A stretch of 28,980 nucleotides of DNA from Georgenia sp. (GTDB taxonomy: Bacteria; Actinomycetota; Actinomycetes; Actinomycetales; Actinomycetaceae), in the NCBI GenBank assembly GCA_027322565.1, contig DAHVRG010000001.1:1-28980 (forward strand). Reading direction: 5' to 3'. Both the position numbers and the translations under genes were made by a program. This document shows positions 15,316 to 22,733 of the stretch, piece after piece. Position 1 is the first letter of the stretch, and each line of letters starts with the position of its first letter. The notes beneath the pieces are model-generated. The model saw only the letters and a program-made list of their open reading frames with translations, was not told the origin of the DNA and searched no databases.

Positions 15316-15593
15316 CCTCCTCCCTGCTCGGGCCGATCCTCCTCGCCGTCGCGGACCAGACGCCGTCCCCCAGCCCGACCCCGACCGAGCACACGATCTA
15401 CACGGTCACCCCGGGCATCTCCGGGTTCATCGCCTTCTTCGTCCTCGCGCTGGTCGGCTGGCTGCTGTTCCGCTCGCTCGTCAAGCACGTGCGACGCGTC
15501 GACCAGGAGGCCTTGCGGCGCGAGCAGTCCGCCACCACGCCGGCGGACGAGCCGGGGGAGGACCCTGCGCCGGGGGAGCCCCCGCGCCGCTGA
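15312..15593 (+). CDS. Small single-pass membrane protein coupled to mca
   Basis: A 93-aa protein of unknown function. The N-terminus is hydrophobic ([10 protein letters not shown]), then a Pro/Ser/Thr-rich stretch, one clear membrane segment ([20 protein letters not shown], about residues 38-57), a basic juxtamembrane patch (KHVRRVD) and an acidic, Pro-rich tail. The GTG start overlaps the mca stop (GTGA), so it is translationally coupled. A small membrane protein in the same place (Rv1083 in M. tuberculosis) suggests a conserved partner of mca, but the role is unknown. Confidence 0.82.
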   Translation: MTSSLLGPILLAVADQTPSPSPTPTEHTIYTVTPGISGFIAFFVLALVGWLLFRSLVKHVRRVDQEALRREQSATTPADEPGEDPAPGEPPRR

Positions 15594-15606
15594 CCGGCTG
15601 CGGGGG

Positions 15607-16320
15607 TCAGGCCGCGGCGGCCGCCGCGAGTGCGACGGCGATGAAGTGGCACACGTAGCCGCCCACCGTGCCGACGTGGAAGATCTCGTGGAAGCCGAAC
15701 CACCGCGGGCTCGGGTTGGGCCGCTTCGTCCCGTAGACGAGCGCGCCGACCGTATAGGACAGCCCGCCGGCGATGACGAGCCAGACGATCGCGGCGCTGC
15801 CCTCCCGCCAGAACGCCGGCAGGAACCACACCGCGACCCAGCCCAGCGCGAGGTAGATGGGGACGTAGAGCCAGCGCGGCGCGCCCATCCAGAACACCCG
15901 CATGGCGATCCCGACCAGCGCCCCCGCCCAGACGACGGTGAGCAGCACCGTCGCGGTGTCCGGGGGCAGGAGGAGCACCGCCAGCGGGGTGTAGGTCCCG
16001 GCGATGAGCAGGAAGATGTTCGAGTGGTCCAGCCGGCGCAGCACCGCGGCGACCCGTGCCGACCAGGTCCCGCGGTGGTAGACCGCGCTGCACCCGAAGA
16101 GGAGGACCGCGGACGCGGCGAACACCGCCGTCGAGACGGTCGCCCTCCCAGGCGGGGCGAGCACGACGAGGACGATCCCGGCCACGAGGGCGAGCGGCGC
16201 CGTGCCCGCGTGGATCCAGCCGCGCAGCCGTGGCTTGACGGCCGCGGCGAGGGAGTCGGCGCCCTCGCTCAGGGCGTCCGCTGCGCTGCGCAGCGGGTCG
16301 GGGGCGGCGTCGGGGCTCAA
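15607..16320 (-). CDS. Hemolysin III / PAQR-family membrane protein
   Basis: Seven-segment membrane protein of 237 aa in the PAQR (adiponectin-receptor/YqfA/HlyIII) superfamily, which are presumed zinc-dependent lipid hydrolases. The conserved metal set is intact: S78-x3-H82 in C-S-A-V-Y-H, D98 in R-L-D-H-S-N, and H211-x3-H215 in F-H-E-I-F-H. I start at TTG 16320, because GGAAGGAGG ends 6-7 bases before it and no ATG/GTG is close; the very long frame extending to 19185 is antisense to uppS and phoH. An operator-like palindrome (16352-16371) overlaps the predicted promoter and is shared with the acyl-CoA ligase gene, suggesting a membrane-lipid function. It is convergent with the small membrane protein, with 13 bp between stops. 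Confidence 0.9.
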   Translation of the reverse strand: MSPDAAPDPLRSAADALSEGADSLAAAVKPRLRGWIHAGTAPLALVAGIVLVVLAPPGRATVSTAVFAASAVLLFGCSAVYHRGTWSARVAAVLRRLDHSNIFLLIAGTYTPLAVLLLPPDTATVLLTVVWAGALVGIAMRVFWMGAPRWLYVPIYLALGWVAVWFLPAFWREGSAAIVWLVIAGGLSYTVGALVYGTKRPNPSPRWFGFHEIFHVGTVGGYVCHFIAVALAAAAAA

Positions 16321-16351
16321 CGAGCCCTCCTTCCGGGCCGGGCGACGGACG

Positions 16352-16371
16352 AACCTACGGTACCGTAACCT
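16352..16371. promoter_or_regulatory. Palindromic operator-like site upstream of the PAQR gene
   Basis: A perfect 12-bp palindrome TACGGTACCGTA (16356-16367) inside AACCTACGG-TA-CCGTAACCT. The left 9 bp and the inner CCGTA match the site at 22663-22682 upstream of the acyl-CoA ligase. In the PAQR reading direction it contains TAGGTT (16352-16357), a possible -10, 32 bp before the start codon, so a bound protein would block transcription. Confidence 0.6.
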
Positions 16372-16417
16372 GCGGTCGTGGGAAGCCGGTAGGCCCGGCC
16401 GGTGCCGGGTCCGGGAG

Positions 16418-16423
16418 TAGCCT
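16418..16423 (+). promoter_or_regulatory. Candidate -10 of uppS
   Basis: TAGCCT in a GAGTAGCCTGAC context is a typical actinobacterial -10, 44 bp before the ATG. No good -35 is visible. Confidence 0.4.
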
Positions 16424-16467
16424 GACCCCCGACCCCCACCGCCGTCGGACAGGAGCGCGCCACGACC

Positions 16468-17229
16468 ATGCGGCCCCCTCGCCTGCTCTACGGGCTCTAC
16501 GAGCGACGTCTCGCCCGCAACCTCGACCGGGCCGCCACCCCGCGGCACGTGGGCGTCATCCTCGACGGCAACCGGCGCTGGGCCAGGGCCCTGGGGAACC
16601 CGGCCTCGCACGGCCACCGCCGCGGCGCAGACAAGATCGCCGACCTGCTCCGCTGGTCGGAGGACGCGGGCGTGGAGATCGTCACGCTGTGGATGCTCTC
16701 CACCGACAACCTCCAGCGGGACCCGGAGGAGGTGGCCGAGCTGCTCGAGATCATCGCCGGGGCGGTCGACGCGCTCGCCGACTCCGGACGGTGGCGGCTG
16801 CGTGTAGTCGGGGCGCTGGAGCTGCTGCCCGGTCCGGTGGCGCAGCGGCTCGCCCGCGCAGAGCAGCGCACCGCCCGCGTCACCGGCATGGGGGTCAACG
16901 TCGCCGTCGGGTACGGCGGACGCTACGAGATCACCGCCGCGGTGCGCTCCCTGCTCACCTCCTACGCGGAGCGCGGGATGAGCCTGGCAGAGGCGGCCGA
17001 CGCGGTGAGCGTCGAGGACATCGCCGACCACCTCTACACCAAGGGGCAGCCCGACCCCGACCTCGTCATCCGCACCTCCGGCGAGCAGCGCCTCGGCGGC
17101 TTCCTGCTGTGGCAGAGCGTCCACTCCGAGTACTACTTCTGCGAGGCGTACTGGCCGGACTTCCGGCACATCGACTTCCTCCGCGCCCTGCGCGACTACG
17201 CCCAGCGTGAGCGCCGCATGGGCCGCTGA
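16468..17229 (+). CDS. uppS: cis-Prenyltransferase (isoprenyl/polyprenyl diphosphate synthase, UppS family)
   Basis: Condenses isopentenyl diphosphate onto an allylic diphosphate with Z geometry; cytosolic/membrane-peripheral. The 253-aa protein has catalytic D33 in V-I-L-D-G-N-R-R-W-A, the S-x-x-N region in W-M-L-S-T-D-N, and the C-terminal R202-T-S-G-E-Q-R-L motif followed by FLLWQ. Actinobacteria carry two such enzymes; the position between hlyIII and phoH matches Rv1086, the short-chain (Z,E-farnesyl diphosphate) synthase, rather than the decaprenyl synthase Rv2361c. The N-terminal R-P-P-R-L-L-Y-G-L-Y-E-R-R-L also looks like that subgroup. The ribosome site (AGGAG) is 14-18 bases from the ATG, a long spacing. 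Chain length is inferred from context only. Confidence 0.9.
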   Translation: MRPPRLLYGLYERRLARNLDRAATPRHVGVILDGNRRWARALGNPASHGHRRGADKIADLLRWSEDAGVEIVTLWMLSTDNLQRDPEEVAELLEIIAGAVDALADSGRWRLRVVGALELLPGPVAQRLARAEQRTARVTGMGVNVAVGYGGRYEITAAVRSLLTSYAERGMSLAEAADAVSVEDIADHLYTKGQPDPDLVIRTSGEQRLGGFLLWQSVHSEYYFCEAYWPDFRHIDFLRALRDYAQRERRMGR

Positions 17230-17258
17230 GGGTGTCCGCCGGGTGACGTCCCGGTGAA

Positions 17259-17287
17259 CCCGGGACGCGAAGTGCCCCGTGCCCGGG
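17259..17287 (+). terminator. Possible terminator after uppS
   Basis: CCCGGGACG (17259-17267) pairs with CGTGCCCGGG (17278-17287) with one bulged base and a 10-base loop, starting 29 bp after the uppS stop. No U-tract follows. Confidence 0.4.
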
Positions 17288-17473
17288 TGTGTCGCGCGCC
17301 GGTGCAGCCCCGCCGGCCGTAGCGTGCGATGTGACGGGCGGCACACCCGCCGCCCTCCGGGAGGCCCGCCGATGGTTGCATCGCTGGATGTGGCAGGGGC
17401 CGCCGGCCCCACCGCCGGCAGGTCCCCCGCCCGACTCACCACGCCCGGCACCCGTGCCCCTCGCCGGTGCGCC
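17288..17473. other. GC-rich non-coding stretch before phoH
   Basis: About 185 bp between uppS and phoH without a credible gene. It holds several short GC hairpins (for example 17396-17401 with 17405-17410, GGGGCC/GGCCCC) and TAGCGT at 17319-17324 as a possible -10, which would give a long phoH leader. I recognise no riboswitch consensus in it. Confidence 0.3.
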
Positions 17474-17487
17474 GGAGGGAGCCCCCC

Positions 17488-18882
17488 ATGACCACCGTGA
17501 CCCACCGGCCGGACCCGCTCGCCGACCTCGCGCAGGCCCGGCTTCCCGGCAGCGCGGAGTCCGTGTCGCAGCGTCTCACCTACGTCCTCGACACCTCGGT
17601 GCTGCTCTCCGACCCGTACGCCGTCGGACGGTTCGCCGAGCACGACGTCGTGCTCCCGATTGTCGTCATCACCGAGCTCGAGGCCAAGCGCCACCACCCC
17701 GAGCTCGGCTACTTCGCCCGCACCGCGCTGCGCCTGCTCGACGACCTGCGGGTCCACCACGGCCGCCTGGACGCACCTGTCCCCGTCGGCACCGACGGCG
17801 GCACATTGCGCGTGGAGCTCAACCACTCCGACCCCGAGGTGCTGCCCTCGGGGATGCGGCTGGGCGACAACGACACACGCATCCTCTCCGTCGCGGCCAA
17901 CCTCGCCGCCGAGGGCCGGGAGGTGGCGGTCGTCTCCAAGGACCTGCCGATGCGGGTCAAGGCCTCCGCCGTCGGGCTCACCGCCGAGGAGTACCGGGCC
18001 CAGCAGGTCGTCGCGTCCGGCTGGACCGGGATGACGACGGCGAACCTCACCGACGAGGAGATGGCCGCGCTCTTCGCGCACGAGCGGGTCGAGACCGGCT
18101 CGCTCGCGCTCGCCGACCACCTCGCCGACGAGCTGTGCCACACCGGCGTCGTCCTCCACTCCGGCCGCGGCTCGGCGCTCGGCCGGGTCCGGCCCGACGG
18201 CACGCTCGCCCTCGTCCGCGGGGACCGGGAGATCTTCGGGGTGCACGGACGCAGCGCCGAGCAGCGCGTGGCGATCGACCTGCTCACCGACCCGGGCATC
18301 GGCATCGTCTCCCTCGTCGGCCGCGCGGGGACCGGCAAGTCCGCGCTCGCGCTGTGCGCCGGGCTCGAGGCGGTGCTCGAGCGGCGGGAGCACCGCAAGA
18401 TCATCGTCTTCCGCCCGCTCTACGCCGTCGGGGGCCAGGAGCTGGGCTACCTGCCCGGCACCGAGACCGAGAAGATGAACCCGTGGGCGGAGGCGGTGTT
18501 CGACACCCTCTCCGCGGTCGTCGACCGGCACGTGCTCGACGAGGTGCTCTCCCGCGGCATGCTCGAGGTGCTGCCGCTCACCCACATCCGGGGCCGCTCG
18601 CTGCACGACGCCTTCGTCATCGTCGACGAGGCCCAGTCCCTCGAGCGCAACGTCCTCCTCACCGTGCTCTCCCGCATCGGGCAGCACTCCAAGGTGGTGC
18701 TCACCCACGACATCGCCCAGCGCGACAACCTGCGCGTGGGCCGGCATGACGGCGTCGCGGCCGTGGTCGAGATGCTCAAGGGCAACCCGCTGTTCGCGCA
18801 CGTCACGCTCACCCGCTCCGAGCGCTCCGCCATCGCCGCCCTCGTGACGGAGGTGCTGGAGGACGGCGCCCCCGTGATCTGA
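17488..18882 (+). CDS. phoH2: PIN-domain/PhoH-type ATPase (PhoH2)
   Basis: Toxin-antitoxin-derived RNA-unwinding nuclease of 464 aa. The N-terminal PIN domain has acidic metal residues in V-L-D-T-S-V-L (D35), [15 protein letters not shown] and V-S-K-D-L. The C-terminal PhoH ATPase has Walker A G-R-A-G-T-G-K-S (278-285) and Walker B V-I-V-D-E-A-Q-S (377-384). Mycobacterial PhoH2 couples ATP-driven unwinding to sequence-specific RNA cleavage; the same architecture suggests the same activity. The start is ATG at 17488 with GGAGGGAG 7-14 bases upstream. In mycobacteria a short upstream antitoxin-like ORF (phoAT) has been reported; I do not see a convincing equivalent here. It is convergent with pfkB across a strong palindrome. 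Confidence 0.93.
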   Translation: MTTVTHRPDPLADLAQARLPGSAESVSQRLTYVLDTSVLLSDPYAVGRFAEHDVVLPIVVITELEAKRHHPELGYFARTALRLLDDLRVHHGRLDAPVPVGTDGGTLRVELNHSDPEVLPSGMRLGDNDTRILSVAANLAAEGREVAVVSKDLPMRVKASAVGLTAEEYRAQQVVASGWTGMTTANLTDEEMAALFAHERVETGSLALADHLADELCHTGVVLHSGRGSALGRVRPDGTLALVRGDREIFGVHGRSAEQRVAIDLLTDPGIGIVSLVGRAGTGKSALALCAGLEAVLERREHRKIIVFRPLYAVGGQELGYLPGTETEKMNPWAEAVFDTLSAVVDRHVLDEVLSRGMLEVLPLTHIRGRSLHDAFVIVDEAQSLERNVLLTVLSRIGQHSKVVLTHDIAQRDNLRVGRHDGVAAVVEMLKGNPLFAHVTLTRSERSAIAALVTEVLEDGAPVI

Positions 18883-18892
18883 GGGCGGGGGC
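18868..18892 (+). terminator. GC hairpin across the phoH stop
   Basis: GCCCCCG (18868-18874) pairs with CGGGGGC (18886-18892), loop 11 bases including the TGA. It may contribute to termination together with the stronger palindrome downstream. Confidence 0.35.
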
Positions 18893-18942
18893 CGCCCGGC
18901 GCACCCGCCCCACCAAGAACCGCCGACCGTGCGGGTCCCCGT

Positions 18943-18976
18943 GAACCGTGTGCCCGGTGCATCGGGCACACGGTTC
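18943..18976. terminator. Strong palindrome between phoH and pfkB, bidirectional terminator
   Basis: A perfect 14-bp stem (GAACCGTGTGCCCG, 18943-18956, with 18963-18976) and a 6-base loop GTGCAT, between convergent genes. The inner 12 bases of its right arm (CGGGCACACGGT, 18963-18974) recur as an exact direct repeat at 18983-18994, so the left arm could pair with either copy. Confidence 0.65.
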
Positions 18977-18994
18977 CACCAACGGGCACACGGT
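18963..18994. repeat. 12-bp direct repeat of the palindrome arm
   Basis: CGGGCACACGGT occurs at 18963-18974 and again at 18983-18994, 20 bp apart. Both copies are complementary to 18945-18956. It may be a duplicated terminator arm or part of a dispersed intergenic repeat. Confidence 0.7.
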
Positions 18995-19021
18995 GGGGGA
19001 GGGGCGTGGCGGACCGCCGGC

Positions 19022-19957
19022 TCAGTGCGGCAGGGCCGCCAGCTCGGCTGCCGTCGGCGGGTTCGCGCCCGCCCGGGAGACGGTGACGGCGGCGACGCGC
19101 GCAGCGTGGTCGAGCACGTCGCGCACGGTCCCGGCGTCGACGGCGCGCAACTGCGCGCGGCGGTCGGCGCCCAGAAGGCCGGCACGGGCCAGCCCGTCGA
19201 GCAGGCCGGCCATGAAGGAGTCGCCCGCCCCGACCGTGTCGACGACGTCCACCCGGGGCGCCGTGACCGCCACCTCGTCCCCGGCCGCGGTCAGCGCGAG
19301 CGCCCCGTCACCACCGCGGGTGAGGACGACGAGCGCCGGCCGCAGCCCGACCCAGGCGCGCAGGACGCCCGTGAGGTCCTCGCCCGGTGCCAGCCACGCG
19401 ACGTCCTCGTCGGAGACCTTGACGACGTCCGCCCGCGCGACGAGCCCCTCGACGGTCCGCCGGCTCGCGGCCGGGCCGGGCATGATCGCCGGCCGGGCGT
19501 TCGGGTCGTAGCTCACGGTCGCCCCGCCGGCGAGGTCGGCGACGAGCCGGGCCACCTTGCCGGCGCCGGGCTCGATCGTCGCGCTGATGGAGCCGACGTG
19601 GACGTGCACCGGCCGCACCGGGAGGGGGACGTCGGGGACGTCGTAGGACAGGTCGAAGTCGTAGTCGGCAGCGCCCGTGGCGTCGAGACGCGCGCGGGCC
19701 GTGGAGGTGCGCTCGGCGCCGTCCGAGCCGGCGGTGACGACGACGCCGTCCGCCTCCAGCCGGTCCCGGATACGTCGGCCGCGAGGGTCGCGGCCGAACC
19801 AGGTGGTCAGGTGCACCGGCTGCCCCAGCCGGGCGAGCCCGACCGCGACGTTCGCCGGGCTGCCGCCGACGTGCTCGGCGGGCGCGTGGCCCGGCCGCTC
19901 GACGATGTCGATGAGGCTCTCCCCGACGACGAGCAGCGGGGGCCGGGCCTCGCTCAC
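19022..19957 (-). CDS. PfkB-family carbohydrate kinase (fructokinase-like)
   Basis: Ribokinase-fold sugar kinase of 311 aa. It begins VVGESLIDIVE, has the N-terminal di-Gly signature G-G-S-P-A-N-V-A-V-G-L-A-R-L-G, and the C-terminal signature D-T-V-G-A-G-D-S-F with catalytic base D246. The overall pattern resembles fructokinases, but the substrate is not certain. The start is GTG at 19957, overlapping the xseB stop by 4 bp (GTGA) and using the GGAGGAG inside the end of xseB as its ribosome site. It is therefore the third gene of an xseA-xseB-pfkB operon. A sugar kinase coupled to exonuclease VII has no obvious functional logic. It could in principle supply the phosphorylation step missing from the amino-sugar island, but nothing links them. 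Confidence 0.9.
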   Translation of the reverse strand: MSEARPPLLVVGESLIDIVERPGHAPAEHVGGSPANVAVGLARLGQPVHLTTWFGRDPRGRRIRDRLEADGVVVTAGSDGAERTSTARARLDATGAADYDFDLSYDVPDVPLPVRPVHVHVGSISATIEPGAGKVARLVADLAGGATVSYDPNARPAIMPGPAASRRTVEGLVARADVVKVSDEDVAWLAPGEDLTGVLRAWVGLRPALVVLTRGGDGALALTAAGDEVAVTAPRVDVVDTVGAGDSFMAGLLDGLARAGLLGADRRAQLRAVDAGTVRDVLDHAARVAAVTVSRAGANPPTAAELAALPH

Positions 19958-20178
19958 TCCTCCTCCGGGGTGGGCGCGGTCGCCTGCTGGACCTGCTCGA
20001 GCTTCTCCCGGGCGCCGTCGAGCCACTGCTGGCAACGGGTGGCCAGCGCCTCGCCCCGCTCCCACAGCTGCATCGACTCCTCGAGGGACGCGGCGCCGGT
20101 CTCCAGCCGCCGCACGACGTCCTGCAGCTCGTCCCGGGCCTGCTCGTAGGAGAGGGACTCGACGTCGGGGGTGCTCAT
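19954..20178 (-). CDS. xseB: Exodeoxyribonuclease VII small subunit
   Basis: A 74-aa acidic helical protein that binds the large subunit in multiple copies to form the single-strand-specific exonuclease. The core L-S-Y-E-Q-A-R-D-E-L-Q-D-V-V-R-R-L-E followed by L-E-E-S-M-Q-L-W-E-R-G-E-A-L is the family signature, and the length is normal (about 70-85 aa). Its ATG overlaps the xseA stop by 4 bp (ATGA) and its stop overlaps the pfkB GTG by 4 bp. Confidence 0.96.
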   Translation of the reverse strand: MSTPDVESLSYEQARDELQDVVRRLETGAASLEESMQLWERGEALATRCQQWLDGAREKLEQVQQATAPTPEEE

Positions 20179-21440
20179 GGCTCCAGTGTGGCAGAGCCGG
20201 CAGGGGCCACCGGGTGCACGGACCGCACCTCCACAGCGAGCCGCCCGCGGGCGACGCGGGCGTCGAGCACCTGGCCCTCGGAGACCTCCTCGGCGTCCCG
20301 CACGACGTGCCCGTCCGCCGTCCGGAGCACGGCGTAGCCGCGCTCCAGCGTCGCCAGCGGGGAGAGCGCACGCAGGTGGCGGCGCAGGGAGTCCACGGCG
20401 ACGACGTCGCGCTCGACCCGCGCCGTCGTCGCCTGCCGGAGCGCGTCGAGGAGCGCCGCGACGTCCCGCTCGCGGGTGGTGACCATCGTCGTCGGGTCGG
20501 CGAGCACCGGGCGGGAGCGCAGCGAGTCGAGCAGGGCGCGCTCGGCGCGCAGGCGGCCGGTGATGCTCGCGCGCAGCCGCTGCCGGGCGGTGAGCAGTGT
20601 GCGGCGCTCCTCGGCGACGTCCGGGACGACCCGCTTGGCCGCGGCCGTGGGGGTCGACGCGCGGTAGTCGGCGACGAGGTCGAGCAGCGGGGTGTCGGTC
20701 TCGTGCCCGATGGCGGAGACGATCGGTGTGCGGCTGGCGGCCGCGGCCCGCACGAGCTGCTCGTTGGAGAAGGGCAGGAGGTCCTCCACCGACCCACCGC
20801 CGCGGGCCACGACGATGACGTCGACCTCGGGCAGGGCGTCGAGCTCGGCGATCGCACGGCTCACCTGCGCGACCGTGCCCACCCCCTGGACGGCGACCTC
20901 ACGGATCTCGAAGCGCACCCCGGGCCAGCGGGCGCGGGCGTTGACGACGACGTCGTGCTCCGCCTTGGACTCCCGGCCGCAGACCAGCCCGACCACCCGC
21001 GGCAGGAAGGGCAGCGGGATCTTACGCTCGGGGGCGAACAGCCCCTCGGCCGCGAGCACCTGCTTGAGGTGCTCGATCCGCGCGAGCAGCTCACCGAGCC
21101 CGACGGCCCGGATCTCGCGGGCGTGGAGCGAGAGGGAGCCGTTCTTCAGGTAGAAGTCCGGCTTGGCGTGGACCACCACCCGCGCCCCCTCGGCGACGTC
21201 CGGCAGGTCGCGGGCGAGGATCTTCACGGCGAGGGACATGTCGACGTCCGCGTCGCGGAGCGTGAGGAAGGCCATGCCGGCGCCGGGGCGCCGGTTGAGC
21301 TGGACGATCTGGCCCTCGACCCACAGCGGGGACATCCGGGCGACGTACTCGGCGATCTTCGTCGACAGCAGGCGCACCGGCCAGGGACGGTCCGGCGTCG
21401 TCTGGTTGGCGCGCTCGGGAAGGGGGACGTCGGGTCGCAT
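20175..21440 (-). CDS. xseA: Exodeoxyribonuclease VII large subunit
   Basis: Catalytic subunit of ExoVII, 421 aa, degrading single-stranded DNA from either end. An N-terminal OB-fold ([24 protein letters not shown], about residues 41-64) binds DNA. The catalytic region includes [15 protein letters not shown] and the preceding segment [15 protein letters not shown]. The coiled-coil C-terminal half ends with [16 protein letters not shown] at 21440 has a poor ribosome site, and the gene is divergent from ispH across 59 bp. It is first in the xseA-xseB-pfkB chain of 4-bp overlaps. Confidence 0.96.
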   Translation of the reverse strand: MRPDVPLPERANQTTPDRPWPVRLLSTKIAEYVARMSPLWVEGQIVQLNRRPGAGMAFLTLRDADVDMSLAVKILARDLPDVAEGARVVVHAKPDFYLKNGSLSLHAREIRAVGLGELLARIEHLKQVLAAEGLFAPERKIPLPFLPRVVGLVCGRESKAEHDVVVNARARWPGVRFEIREVAVQGVGTVAQVSRAIAELDALPEVDVIVVARGGGSVEDLLPFSNEQLVRAAAASRTPIVSAIGHETDTPLLDLVADYRASTPTAAAKRVVPDVAEERRTLLTARQRLRASITGRLRAERALLDSLRSRPVLADPTTMVTTRERDVAALLDALRQATTARVERDVVAVDSLRRHLRALSPLATLERGYAVLRTADGHVVRDAEEVSEGQVLDARVARGRLAVEVRSVHPVAPAGSATLEP

Positions 21441-21487
21441 CCCTCACAGCATGCCACCGGGAAGGCGACGTTCCGGGCGCCGCATCG

Positions 21488-21493
21488 TACCCT
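21488..21493 (+). promoter_or_regulatory. Candidate -10 for ispH, leaderless start
   Basis: TACCCT (actinobacterial TAnnnT) ends 6 bases before the GTG at 21500. Transcription would begin at or within a base of that GTG, so the mRNA may be leaderless. No ribosome site precedes the GTG, in agreement. The -35 is weak. Confidence 0.5.
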
Positions 21494-21499
21494 GGCGGT

Positions 21500-22627
21500 G
21501 TGACTACCGTGCCTTCTGCTGCCCAGGCTTCGCCGGACCGCCCCGAGGTCCGGTCCCTCGCCGGAGCATCCGCCTTCCCCGACGCCGTCCCCGAACGGAC
21601 GCCGGGCGCCAAGGCGATGCCGGGCCGGCGGATCCTCCTCGCGGCCCCACGCGGCTACTGCGCGGGCGTCGACCGCGCCGTCGACGCCGTGGAGAAGGCG
21701 CTGGAGCACTACGGCGCGCCGATCTACGTGCGCAAGGAGATCGTCCACAACAAGTTCGTCGTCGAGACGCTGAGCAGGCGCGGGGCGATCTTCGTCGAGG
21801 AGACCGACGAGGTGCCCGAGGGTGCGCGGGTCGTCTTCTCCGCGCACGGTGTGTCCCCGGCGGTCCACGCCGAGGCCGCCGCGCGGAACCTCGACACCAT
21901 CGACGCCACCTGCCCCCTGGTGACCAAGGTGCACAAGGAGGCTGTGCGCTTCGCCCGCGACGACATGGACATCCTCCTCATCGGCCACGACGGCCACGAG
22001 GAGGTCGAGGGCACCCAGGGCGAGGCGCCCGACCACATCCAAGTGGTCAACTCGCCCGACGAGGTGGACGACGTCGTCGTCCGCGACCCGGAGAACGTCG
22101 TGTGGCTCTCGCAGACCACGCTGTCGGTCGACGAGGTCATGGAGACCGTGCGCCGGCTGCGCGAGCGCTTCCCCAAGCTGCAGGACCCGCCCAGCGACGA
22201 CATCTGCTACGCCACCTCCAACCGCCAGGTCGCGGTGAAGAAGCTCGCCCCGGAGTCCGACGTCGTCATCGTCGTCGGGTCGGCGAACTCCTCCAACTCG
22301 GTGCGGCTCGTCGAGGTGGCGCTCCAGGCGGGTGCCGGGGCCGCCTACCGGGTGGACACGGCCGACGAGATCGACGAGGCCTGGCTCGAGGGCGCCACGA
22401 CCGTGGGGCTGACCTCCGGCGCGTCGGTCCCGGAGATCCTCGTCCGCGACGTCATCACCCGGCTCGGCCGGCTCGGCTACGGCGAGGTCGAGGAGGTGCG
22501 CACGGCGACGGAGGACATCACGTTCTCGCTGCCGAAGAACCTGCGCGCCGACCTCAAGGCCGCCGGCGGTGAGTTCGACCGCCCGCGCCGCGGAGCCCGC
22601 CGCTCCCTCCCGGTCGAGGTGAAGTAG
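21500..22627 (+). CDS. ispH: 4-hydroxy-3-methylbut-2-enyl diphosphate reductase
   Basis: Last enzyme of the MEP pathway, reducing HMBPP to isopentenyl and dimethylallyl diphosphates with a [4Fe-4S] cluster. The 375-aa protein has the three cluster cysteines: C54 in R-G-Y-C-A-G-V-D, C138 in D-A-T-C-P-L-V and C236 in D-I-C-Y-A-T. Substrate-binding H83 (E-I-V-H-N) and H116 (S-A-H-G) are present, as is S-x-N in N-S-S-N-S. About 40 residues precede the core, as in mycobacterial LytB2. I choose GTG at 21500, with a -10 just upstream suggesting a leaderless mRNA; ATG at 21617 is an alternative that would remove the tail. It follows xseA divergently, as in M. tuberculosis near Rv1108c-Rv1110. Confidence 0.96.
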   Translation: MTTVPSAAQASPDRPEVRSLAGASAFPDAVPERTPGAKAMPGRRILLAAPRGYCAGVDRAVDAVEKALEHYGAPIYVRKEIVHNKFVVETLSRRGAIFVEETDEVPEGARVVFSAHGVSPAVHAEAAARNLDTIDATCPLVTKVHKEAVRFARDDMDILLIGHDGHEEVEGTQGEAPDHIQVVNSPDEVDDVVVRDPENVVWLSQTTLSVDEVMETVRRLRERFPKLQDPPSDDICYATSNRQVAVKKLAPESDVVIVVGSANSSNSVRLVEVALQAGAGAAYRVDTADEIDEAWLEGATTVGLTSGASVPEILVRDVITRLGRLGYGEVEEVRTATEDITFSLPKNLRADLKAAGGEFDRPRRGARRSLPVEVK

Positions 22628-22662
22628 CCGGCACCCGGGCCTTCCCGGCGACCACCGAGCGC

Positions 22663-22682
22663 AACCTACGGCACCGTAGGTT
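22663..22682. promoter_or_regulatory. Palindromic operator-like site upstream of the acyl-CoA ligase
   Basis: Perfect 9-bp arms AACCTACGG (22663-22671) and CCGTAGGTT (22674-22682) around CA. The right arm contains TAGGTT (22677-22682), a possible -10. Left arm and inner right arm match the site in front of the PAQR gene (16352-16371). The size and symmetry suit a TetR-type dimer, but the regulator is not in the window. Confidence 0.68.
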
Positions 22683-22688
22683 ACGCTG

Positions 22689-22721
22689 GGTCTCCGGCGC
22701 CAGCACGTGGCGCCGGAGACC
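22689..22721 (+). other. Perfect leader hairpin of the acyl-CoA ligase mRNA
   Basis: A perfect 14-bp stem (GGTCTCCGGCGCCA, 22689-22702, with 22708-22721) and a 5-base loop GCACG. If TAGGTT at 22677-22682 is the -10, the transcript would start at the base of this stem, which would cap its 5' end. It stops 12 bp before the start codon. No U-tract follows, so termination of ispH readthrough is a less likely alternative. Confidence 0.6.
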
Positions 22722-22733
22722 GAAGTGGGGCCC

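Noticed and set aside
17330..17487. Riboswitch before phoH2
   Set aside because: The region is structured, but no cobalamin, TPP, ydaO or other consensus core that I know could be recognised.
15607..19185. A 1192-codon open frame on the minus strand
   Set aside because: Only its last 237 codons (hemolysin III) are coding. The rest is antisense to uppS and phoH2, which have complete family motifs; the openness is a GC-bias artefact.
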